Assembly (NCBI GenBank): GCA_023423475.1
Contig: JAFAFN010000286.1
Coordinates: forward strand, 1 to 8,100
Direction of reading: 5' to 3'
From: Actinomycetes bacterium
GTDB taxonomy: Bacteria > Actinomycetota > Acidimicrobiia > Acidimicrobiales > Microtrichaceae
DNA: 8,100 nt
Shown here: positions 1 through 5,398 of the stretch, in pieces
Layout of the letters: each line of letters starts with the position of its first letter
Numbering within the stretch: the stretch's first letter is position 1
Position numbers and translations under genes: made by a program
Notes under the pieces: generated by a model
Databases searched by the model: none
What the model saw: the letters and a program-made list of their open reading frames with translations, nothing else
What the model was told of the DNA's origin: nothing

Positions 1-1619
1 TGATGGTCGTGCTCGTCACCGACGACCCGGTCGAGGTGGCGGTCGACGATCGGCCCAGCACCTCGGCGCCCGGGGCCGAGGTCGAGCTGCCCGAGAACGT
101 GCTGCCGTTCTCGGTCGCCGAGGAGCGGGGAGAGGTCGACGACATCGACTGGGGCGACCGGTGCGACGTCGACGAGGGCGTGCTCGCACTGCCGATGAGC
201 CCACCGCCGGAGTGCTTCGCTCCCTACGAGGGTCCCGGCGGGGGCGACACGGCGGTCGGTGTCACGAACGACTCGGTCAAGGTCGTCGTCTACGTCCCCC
301 AGGAGAACGACCCGATCCTCAGCTTCGTCTACGGACAGATCGGTGCGACCGACACGCCGACGCAGACCTTCGCGACCTACGAGGGCTACAGCGAGCTGCT
401 CGGCCAGTACTTCGAGACCTACGGCCGGACCATCGAGCTCGTCCGCTACGACGCGACGGGCACGATCAACGACGCCGTGGCAGCGACCGCGGACGCCGAG
501 ACGATCGCCCGCGACCTGCAGCCCTTCGCGGTGATCGGCGGCCCCTTGCTGACCGAGGCGTTCGCCGAGACGCTCGCCGCGAACAAGACCATGTGCATCT
601 CGTGCACCCCCGGTCAGACCATCGAGTGGTATGAGGAGCAGGGCCCCTACGTCTGGGACCTCCAGAAGAACACCCACCAGAGCACGCTCATGGCGGCGGA
701 GTACGTGGGCAAGCGCCTCGCGGACGGCACGGCCGAGTTCGGCGGCGACGAGGTGGCTGACAAGGACCGGAAGTTCGCGCTGATCTACCTGGCGTCGTCG
801 ACGCAGTCCGAGCAGCTCAAGGACGAGTTCCAGGCGATCCTCGCCGATGACTACGGCGTCGAGCTCAGCGAGGTCGTCTCGTTCGTCGACCCGGTGTCCC
901 TCGCCGGTGAAGCCCGAGAGATCATGGCGCGCCTGAAGTCCGAGGGCATCACGACGGTGCTCTACACGGGCGACCCGCTGGCGCCGCAGACGCTGACCGA
1001 GAACGCGACCGCGCAGGACTACTTCCCCGAGTGGGTCATCACCGGCTCCGCGCTGGTCGACACGACGATCTTCGCGAGGACCTACGACCAGCAGCAGTGG
1101 GCGCACGCGTTCGGTCCGTCGAACCTGTACGCCCGGGTGTCACCGACCGTCGCCGGTTCGGTGTACCTCTACGAGTGGTTCTACGGCGAGAAGCCCCCGG
1201 CGAAGGCCAACGCCGCGTTGATCCTGCCGAACCTGCAGTTCCTCTACTCGGTGCTCCAGGGCACGGGGACCGAGCTGACCCACGAGATGTTCCGGGCCGT
1301 CATCTTCGCCGCCGACATCATCGACAGCACGCCGATCAGTCCGCAGATCTCGTGGGGTGACCGCGGCATCTGGCCCGGCGAGGACTACGCCGGGGTCGAC
1401 GACCAGACCGAGGTCTGGTGGGACGCCTCGGCCAGCGGTGAGGACGAGACCGGGAGGTCCGGCAAGGGCATGTGGCGCTACGTCGACGGCGGCGCGCGGT
1501 TCCTGCCCGGCGAGTGGCCCGCGGAGCGGCCCGATGTGTTCGTCGAGGAGGGCTCGGTCGACCTGTACACCGACCTGCCCGACGGGATCGTCCTGCCGGA
1601 CTACGACCCCTTGAAGTAG
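1..1619 (+). CDS. Type 1 periplasmic-binding-fold protein, branched-chain amino acid receptor-like (5' partial)
   Basis: The frame is open from the left edge (full codons from base 3) to a TAG at 1617-1619, giving at least 538 residues. An ATG lies at base 3, but no signal peptide or lipobox follows it and the first ~90 residues are acidic and linker-like, so the true start is probably upstream. From about residue 92 (VKVVVYVPQENDP) the pattern resembles Leu/Ile/Val-binding receptors of ABC transporters: a first strand, a long segment on a target 'path' (about 130-175), then FAVIGGPLLTEAF, KFALIYLASS and TVLYTGDPLAPQTL as alternating strands and helices of a two-lobed fold. Four cysteines (54, 71, 198, 201 counted from the base-3 ATG) include a CISC pair and would suit an exported protein with disulfides. 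It is longer than usual receptors (about 400 residues). No permease or ATPase gene follows, since the next gene converges. The ligand cannot be predicted. Confidence 0.72.
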   Translation, partial: MVVLVTDDPVEVAVDDRPSTSAPGAEVELPENVLPFSVAEERGEVDDIDWGDRCDVDEGVLALPMSPPPECFAPYEGPGGGDTAVGVTNDSVKVVVYVPQENDPILSFVYGQIGATDTPTQTFATYEGYSELLGQYFETYGRTIELVRYDATGTINDAVAATADAETIARDLQPFAVIGGPLLTEAFAETLAANKTMCISCTPGQTIEWYEEQGPYVWDLQKNTHQSTLMAAEYVGKRLADGTAEFGGDEVADKDRKFALIYLASSTQSEQLKDEFQAILADDYGVELSEVVSFVDPVSLAGEAREIMARLKSEGITTVLYTGDPLAPQTLTENATAQDYFPEWVITGSALVDTTIFARTYDQQQWAHAFGPSNLYARVSPTVAGSVYLYEWFYGEKPPAKANAALILPNLQFLYSVLQGTGTELTHEMFRAVIFAADIIDSTPISPQISWGDRGIWPGEDYAGVDDQTEVWWDASASGEDETGRSGKGMWRYVDGGARFLPGEWPAERPDVFVEEGSVDLYTDLPDGIVLPDYDPLK

Positions 1620-1623
1620 GGGC

Positions 1624-2520
1624 TCAGCTCTCGTCGGGGTGGTCCCGCAGGAACTCCTGGAGCTCCTCGGCGAGCTCGTCCCCGCTCGGGAGGTGGTCGA
1701 AGCCGAAGGTCGGCGCCGCATCGGGGCCGCCGAGGCCCTGGTCCATCATCTCCTCGAGCTGGGCGACCATCGCCTGGTGCTGGGCGTTCTCGCCGACGAG
1801 CTCGTCGAGTCTGATGCGGGTGGCCTTGGCATCGGTCGGCAGCTGGCCGAGCTCGATGTCGAGGCCGGCGATCTCGTCGAGCCCCTCGATGAGCGCCACG
1901 CTGGCGGCGGGGTAGGGCATGGACGACACGTAGTGGGGTACCTGCGCCCAGAGGCCGAGCGCGGGGATGCCGTTGGTGTTCGCCGCGACGTCGAGCACCG
2001 AGTGGATGCCGCCGGGCACGTCGAGCGTGCCGCGCACGTAGCCGTGCAGGTTGTCGGACAACTCCGCCGACGAGGTCGTGACCGACAGGCTGGTGCTGCG
2101 GGTGTGGGCGACCGGTGCGGGGTAGGCGCCGAGCTCGACCACCATGCGGCAGTCGAACGCGAGTGCGAGCTCGATGACGGTCTCGGAGAAGGCGCGCCAC
2201 TCGAAGTCGGGCTCGGCGCCGACGAGCAGGAGCACGTCGTTGCCCGACCCGTCGACACCCGCCTGCAGCTCGACGGCGGGCCACGACAGATCGGTGATCA
2301 GCCCGTTGACCAGCTGCACCACCGGGCGGCGGGCACGGTGGTCGAGCAGCCGGTCCGTGTCGAACTCCGCGATGGTCTCGGCGGAGGTGACGCTCTGCAG
2401 CACGGTCATCGCGTTGGCGGCGCCCATGCCCGCATCGATCCAGCCGTCGAGTGCGACGACCATCACGGGATCGGTGAGCTCGGGGTTGTGGAGGACGTCG
2501 ACGAGCGACCGGTCGTTCAT
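1624..2520 (-). CDS. PAC2 family protein (proteasome assembly chaperone 2-like)
   Basis: A 298-residue protein starting at ATG 2520 and ending at TGA 1624. It carries the marks of the actinobacterial PAC2 family: an N-terminal strand with ALDGWIDAGMGAANA (about 23-37), the FDTDRLLDHRARRP segment (53-66), LLLVGAEPDFEW (97-108), a PVAHTRS segment followed by a serine/threonine-rich stretch, and a conserved G-containing core through NTNGIPALGLWAQVPHYV. The last ~70 residues are acidic and helical. Length is normal for the family. PAC2 proteins are named for a eukaryotic proteasome chaperone; their bacterial biochemical function is not established, and this one lacks a C-terminal GQYL-type proteasome-docking tail (it ends HPDES). 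The start overlaps the stop of the upstream phosphotransferase gene by ATGA, indicating cotranscription and translational coupling. Its 3' end is four bases from the end of the convergent binding-protein gene. The family call is firm; the function is open. Confidence 0.88.
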   Translation of the reverse strand: MNDRSLVDVLHNPELTDPVMVVALDGWIDAGMGAANAMTVLQSVTSAETIAEFDTDRLLDHRARRPVVQLVNGLITDLSWPAVELQAGVDGSGNDVLLLVGAEPDFEWRAFSETVIELALAFDCRMVVELGAYPAPVAHTRSTSLSVTTSSAELSDNLHGYVRGTLDVPGGIHSVLDVAANTNGIPALGLWAQVPHYVSSMPYPAASVALIEGLDEIAGLDIELGQLPTDAKATRIRLDELVGENAQHQAMVAQLEEMMDQGLGGPDAAPTFGFDHLPSGDELAEELQEFLRDHPDES

Positions 2521-3566
2521 CGGATCTTCGCTCCGGCGAGCTCGGTCTGCGCGGCGAGCTGGTCGAGCATCGCACGGAAGCCGGCGACGGTCTCCTCGGG
2601 CACGTCACCCATGGCGCCCCCGGCGTAGCGGGCGTAGACGCCGGCGATGATGCAGGTCAGCTTCCAGTAGCCGAAGGCGACGAAGACGTCGAGGTCCGAC
2701 AGGTCGCGACCCGACGCCGCGGCGTAGCGCTCCATCAGCTCCTGCTTGCGTGCGAACCCGTCGAGCGCCGTGGGCGACGCCTGGGGCATCACCGCGAGCT
2801 CGTCGGGGTCGGCCCAGTAGACGTGCAGCAGGCCGACGTCCGCGAGGGGATCGCCGAGGGTGCAGATCTCCCAGTCGAGCACCGAGACCACCGAGCCGTC
2901 GGGACCGATCAGGCAGTTGTCGAGCCGGTAGTCGCCGTGCACGATCGCCGCGCCGATCTGGGTGGGGATGTTCGCGACGAGTCGGTCGTGCACGTCGTGC
3001 ACGGCCGGGAGCGCGAGTCCGCCGGGGACCTGGTCGTCGGAGCTCTGGAACTGCGTGTACCAGCGCTTGAGCTGCCGTGCGATGTAGTCCTCTTTGCGGC
3101 CGAGGTCGCCGAGGCCGACCGCGTCGACGTCGACGGCGTGGATCGCGGCGAGCACGTCGACGATCGACTCACCGATGCGTCGCCTGGCCGCGGGGTCGAA
3201 CGACGCGGCCTGGGACTCGGAGCGGATGACGGCGCCCTCGACGAAGTCCATCACGTAGAACGGCGCGCCGTTGACCTCGGGGTCCTCGCACAGCCCGCGC
3301 ACGGTCGGCACCGGGACGTCGGTGGGACCGAGGGCGTCGATGATGCGGAACTCGCGGCGCATGTCGTGGGCGGTGGCGAGCACCTGGCCCAGCGGCGGAC
3401 GGCGCAGCACCCACCGGCGGCCGAGGTCGTCGCTCACGCCGAAGGTCAGGTTCGAGTGACCGCCGGCGATGAGATCGAACTGCAGCGTGCCCTTCACGTC
3501 GTCGATGTGCTGCGCGAACCACTCGGACACCGGTCCGTGGTCGATGCCGTCAACCTGCTGGGTCAC
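2517..3566 (-). CDS. ACAD10/11-like phosphotransferase family protein (aminoglycoside phosphotransferase/kinase fold)
   Basis: A 349-residue soluble kinase-fold protein. Visible motifs in order: a glycine/serine nucleotide loop GGHSNLTF (35-42), the WVLRRPP strand (51-57, with R in place of the usual lysine, as is common in this subgroup), the helix residue E71 in RREF, a hinge FYVMDFVEG, the catalytic HGDYRLDN (210-217; D212 and N217) and the metal-binding LDWEICTLGDP (230-240; D231). This combination is typical of the acyl-CoA dehydrogenase-associated ACAD10/11 phosphotransferases rather than antibiotic-resistance enzymes. ACAD11-type kinases act on hydroxyacyl-CoA in animals; the substrate here is unknown. 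I chose GTG 3566 because a GGGGGA ribosome site (3571-3576) precedes it and the sequence becomes kinase-like from there. The open frame reaches ATG 3635, but that extension (MCRTARSAGPLGW...) looks non-coding and would overlap the divergent promoter region. It is the first gene of a two-gene operon with the PAC2 gene. Confidence 0.88.
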   Translation of the reverse strand: MTQQVDGIDHGPVSEWFAQHIDDVKGTLQFDLIAGGHSNLTFGVSDDLGRRWVLRRPPLGQVLATAHDMRREFRIIDALGPTDVPVPTVRGLCEDPEVNGAPFYVMDFVEGAVIRSESQAASFDPAARRRIGESIVDVLAAIHAVDVDAVGLGDLGRKEDYIARQLKRWYTQFQSSDDQVPGGLALPAVHDVHDRLVANIPTQIGAAIVHGDYRLDNCLIGPDGSVVSVLDWEICTLGDPLADVGLLHVYWADPDELAVMPQASPTALDGFARKQELMERYAAASGRDLSDLDVFVAFGYWKLTCIIAGVYARYAGGAMGDVPEETVAGFRAMLDQLAAQTELAGAKIR

Positions 3567-3570
3567 TGGT

Positions 3571-3576
3571 TCCCCC
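3571..3576 (-). promoter_or_regulatory. Ribosome binding site deciding the GTG start of the phosphotransferase
   Basis: On the minus strand GGGGGA lies four bases before the GTG at 3566-3564. It is the only purine-rich Shine-Dalgarno-like element upstream of the plausible starts, and it argues against the longer ATG start at 3635, which has none. The spacing is slightly short. Confidence 0.5.
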
Positions 3577-3598
3577 GTCGTCGTGATCGAACCCGACC

Positions 3599-3604
3599 AA
3601 CCTA
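3599..3604 (-). promoter_or_regulatory. Candidate -10 box for the phosphotransferase-PAC2 operon
   Basis: The minus strand reads TAGGTT here, matching the TANNNT form of actinobacterial -10 boxes. Transcription would begin near 3592, leaving a leader of about 26 bases that contains the ribosome site at 3571-3576. No convincing -35 hexamer is visible, so this rests on position and a short match only. Confidence 0.3.
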
Positions 3605-3607
3605 GTG

Positions 3608-3624
3608 GGCCCGCAGAGCGGGCC
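3608..3624. repeat. 17-bp inverted repeat between divergent promoters (possible operator)
   Basis: GGCCCGC and GCGGGCC form perfect 7-bp arms around a 3-base centre (AGA). The repeat lies between the candidate -10 boxes of the divergently transcribed phosphotransferase (3599-3604, minus) and thioredoxin gene (3637-3642, plus), and covers the place where the thioredoxin gene's -35 element would be expected. That position would suit a regulator binding as a dimer. Such GC palindromes can also arise by chance at this base composition. Confidence 0.4.
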
Positions 3625-3636
3625 GTTCGGCACACC

Positions 3637-3642
3637 TACACT
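3637..3642 (+). promoter_or_regulatory. Candidate leaderless -10 box of the thioredoxin-domain gene
   Basis: TACACT (consensus TANNNT) ends exactly six bases before the ATG at 3649, so transcription would be expected to start on or next to the A of the start codon. No Shine-Dalgarno sequence is present ahead of this ATG, which agrees with a leaderless mRNA, a common arrangement in actinobacteria. No clear -35 is seen. Confidence 0.5.
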
Positions 3643-3648
3643 CGGTCC

Positions 3649-4350
3649 ATGGTCGATGTCACCGATGCCACGTTCCAGACCGCCGTGATCGATCGCTCCG
3701 CCACCGTCCCGGTCGTCGTCGACCTGTGGGCCGAGTGGTGCGGACCGTGCAAGACGCTCGGCCCGATCATCGAGCGGGTCGTCGCGGCGACGAACGGCAA
3801 GGTCGAGCTCGCCAAGGTCGACGTCGACGCCAATCCCCAGATCGCCCAGGCGTTCCGGGTCCAGTCGATCCCCGCGGTCTTCGCGATCGTCGGTGGTCGA
3901 CCCGTCGACCAGTTCGTCGGTGCCCTGCCGGAGCACGAGATCGAGGCGTTCGTCGCCAAGCTCGTGCCCGCCGAGGAGCTGAGCGAGGTGCAGCTGCTCG
4001 TCGCTGCGGGTGACGAGGCCTCGCTGCGTCGGGCGCTCGAGCTCGAACCCGCCGACGAGCCGGCGATCCTGGCCCTGGCCGAGCTGCTGGCGGGCGACGG
4101 ACGGGTCGACGACGCGTTGGCCGAGCTCGCCAAGGTCCCGGAGTCGCCGGAGACCCGGCGCATCGCCGCACTGGCCCGCACCGGCCCCTCGGCGCCCGAC
4201 CAGGTGGGCGACCGTCTCGCCGTTCTGCTCGGTTCGGTGAAGGCCGACGACGCGGCCCGCCAGGAGTTCGTCGACCTGCTCGAGCTCCTGCCTGCGGACG
4301 ACCCGGCCAAGGCGGACTGGCGACGGAAGCTGACCGCCGAGCTGTTCTGA
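3649..4350 (+). CDS. Thioredoxin-domain protein with TPR-like C-terminal region (CnoX/YbbN-type)
   Basis: A 233-residue cytoplasmic protein without signal peptide. Residues about 1-107 form a thioredoxin fold: DLWAEWCGPCK (25-35) carries the redox pair C31/C34, KVDVDANP follows, and the cis-proline is P75 in QSIPAVF. After VPAEELSEVQ the remaining ~125 residues are alanine/leucine-rich helices with TPR character (EPAILALAELLAGDGRVDDALAELAKVPESP), ending in DDPAKADWRRKLTAELF. This is the architecture of YbbN/CnoX, a thioredoxin-like co-chaperone that protects proteins from oxidation. E. coli YbbN has lost one active-site cysteine, whereas this one has both, so reductase activity is plausible. 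The ATG at 3649 is preferred over the open frame back to 3469, because upstream residues are the antisense of the phosphotransferase gene and a -10 box sits just before 3649. It is apparently transcribed alone, ending in a hairpin 17 bases downstream. Confidence 0.9.
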   Translation: MVDVTDATFQTAVIDRSATVPVVVDLWAEWCGPCKTLGPIIERVVAATNGKVELAKVDVDANPQIAQAFRVQSIPAVFAIVGGRPVDQFVGALPEHEIEAFVAKLVPAEELSEVQLLVAAGDEASLRRALELEPADEPAILALAELLAGDGRVDDALAELAKVPESPETRRIAALARTGPSAPDQVGDRLAVLLGSVKADDAARQEFVDLLELLPADDPAKADWRRKLTAELF

Positions 4351-4366
4351 TCGCCCGCATCCAGCA

Positions 4367-4393
4367 GCGGCGCGGGGACCGGTCCCCGCTGCC
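4367..4393. terminator. GC-rich hairpin after the thioredoxin-domain gene (probable terminator)
   Basis: The centre (4372-4389) is a perfect 18-bp palindrome, GCGGGGACC/GGTCCCCGC, extended by a further CGG/CCG pairing across a small internal loop. It starts 16 bases after the stop codon at 4350. No T-run follows, so it would be a U-less terminator of the sort often proposed for high-GC actinobacteria, or it may stabilise the mRNA end. A DNA-binding palindrome is an alternative reading. Confidence 0.55.
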
Positions 4394-4421
4394 GTACCTC
4401 CCGGCGCGGACAGCCCGCCGA

Positions 4422-4427
4422 TAGGGT
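4422..4427 (+). promoter_or_regulatory. Candidate -10 box for the comEA-comEC-folP2-holA operon
   Basis: TAGGGT within CCGATAGGGT fits TANNNT and lies in the 190-base gap between the hairpin and comEA. Transcription would begin near 4434, leaving a leader of about 107 bases before the ATG at 4541. There is no recognisable -35. Apart from this box, the hairpin and the ribosome site, I see nothing further in the gap. Confidence 0.35.
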
Positions 4428-4529
4428 CGAATCCGTTCCCGCATCGCCAGGGCGTCCCGCCGGCGGACCAGGGCACCGCTCCACTTCCCCCTCGTCGCCG
4501 ACCCCAGGTGGTCGCGCCCCGGGCGTGAC

Positions 4530-4535
4530 GAGGAG
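4530..4535 (+). promoter_or_regulatory. Ribosome binding site of comEA
   Basis: GAGGAG stands five bases before the ATG at 4541. It is the clearest Shine-Dalgarno sequence in the window and fixes the start of comEA. Confidence 0.65.
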
Positions 4536-4540
4536 CACCG

Positions 4541-5398
4541 ATGCCGACACCGGACGAAGGGCACGGGCCGCCGGGGCACGACACCGGTCGCAGCGCGGAC
4601 GCACTCGACCAGCTGGTCCGCGGCGCCGACGCACCCCGTCGTGGCATCCCCTCGAGCTTCCACGTCGCCGGCCGGCGGGTCACTCCCGTCACGCTCGCTG
4701 CGGGCGTCGTGGTGATCGTCGTGCTCGCGCTGCTGGTCACCCAACGGCGCGCCGCGCCGGCAGACGATCGTCTGCCGATGGCCGACGCGAGCTCGGCGAC
4801 GAGCCCGTCCGGCGCGTCGACGGCGGTCGAGACCACGTCGACCAGCCCGAACGACACGGGCTCGACCGACACGGACACGGCCACGTCGAGCACCGTCGCT
4901 GCCCGGATCCTGGTGCACGTCGCCGGCGCGGTCGCCGAGCCGGGTGTCGTCGAGGTCGCCGGGACCGCTCGGGTGGTCGATGCGGTGCATGCCGCGGGCG
5001 GACTCAGGGCGGACGCCGACCCCGACCGGTTGAACCTCGCCGCGCCGCTCACCGACGGGCAGCGGGTCGTCGTTCCGGTCATCGGACAGCAGGTCCCCGT
5101 CGAGGCAGCGCCGAGCCCCGCCGGGGGAGCAGGAGGGTCACGACCGGGCGACAGCAGTGGGACCGAAGGCGGTGGAGGCGACGGCGGCGGGACCGTTGGC
5201 GCGCCGGTCGACCTCAACACCGCTGACGCGGCACAGCTCGACGAGTTGCCCGGGGTGGGGCCGTCGACCGCTGCCGCGATCATCTCGCACCGCGAGGAGG
5301 AAGGGCCCTTCACGTCGGTCGACTCGCTGCTGGACGTCAGAGGCATCGGCGAGGCGAAGCTCGAGGCACTGCGCGACCTGGTGACCGTCGGCGGATGA
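4541..5398 (+). CDS. comEA: ComEA family DNA-uptake receptor (SLBB plus helix-hairpin-helix)
   Basis: A 285-residue membrane-anchored DNA-binding protein. Order of parts: a polar cytoplasmic N-terminus (1-46), one transmembrane helix (about 47-67, VTPVTLAAGVVVIVVLALLVT) followed by arginines, a Ser/Thr/Asp-rich spacer (about 79-118), an SLBB domain (about 122-182, with ILVHVAGAVAEPGVVEV and LNLAAPLTDGQRVVVPV), a glycine-rich linker (about 190-217) and a C-terminal double helix-hairpin-helix from residue 223 (VDLNTADAAQLDELPGVGPSTA, then VRGIGEAKLEAL). The last part is the DNA-binding module that captures double-stranded DNA outside the membrane and hands it to ComEC. This is the full architecture of Gram-positive ComEA; the N-terminal tail before the helix is somewhat long. 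The arginine placement on both sides of the helix leaves topology to be judged by family knowledge (C-terminus outside). Its stop overlaps the comEC start by ATGA. Confidence 0.93.
   Translation: MPTPDEGHGPPGHDTGRSADALDQLVRGADAPRRGIPSSFHVAGRRVTPVTLAAGVVVIVVLALLVTQRRAAPADDRLPMADASSATSPSGASTAVETTSTSPNDTGSTDTDTATSSTVAARILVHVAGAVAEPGVVEVAGTARVVDAVHAAGGLRADADPDRLNLAAPLTDGQRVVVPVIGQQVPVEAAPSPAGGAGGSRPGDSSGTEGGGGDGGGTVGAPVDLNTADAAQLDELPGVGPSTAAAIISHREEEGPFTSVDSLLDVRGIGEAKLEALRDLVTVGG

Noticed and set aside
1624..1660. Possible proteasome-docking C-terminus on the PAC2 protein
   Set aside because: The protein ends HPDES, not a GQYL-like or hydrophobic-tyrosine motif, so there is no direct sequence link to the proteasome.
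1639..2628. 329-codon open frame on the plus strand opposite the PAC2 gene
   Set aside because: Mirror of the PAC2 coding frame; product is Gly/Val/His/Arg-rich and runs across the junction of two real genes.
2517..3566. Aminoglycoside resistance enzyme
   Set aside because: The kinase motifs are shared, but the WVLRRPP and LDWEICTLGDP patterns and chromosomal context fit ACAD10/11-type phosphotransferases better.
3469..3648. 60-residue N-terminal extension of the thioredoxin-domain protein
   Set aside because: It overlaps the divergent phosphotransferase coding sequence and the promoter region, and the thioredoxin fold begins right after ATG 3649.
3894..3911. 8-bp inverted repeat TGGTCGAC/GTCGACCA with a 2-base spacer
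   Set aside because: It lies within the thioredoxin coding sequence (GGRPVDQ) and is built from GTCGAC words that are very common here; no sign of a regulatory role.
3550..5346. 598-codon open frame on the minus strand across the thioredoxin-domain gene and comEA
   Set aside because: Antisense to two clear genes and across their intergenic hairpin; low-complexity product without a recognisable fold.
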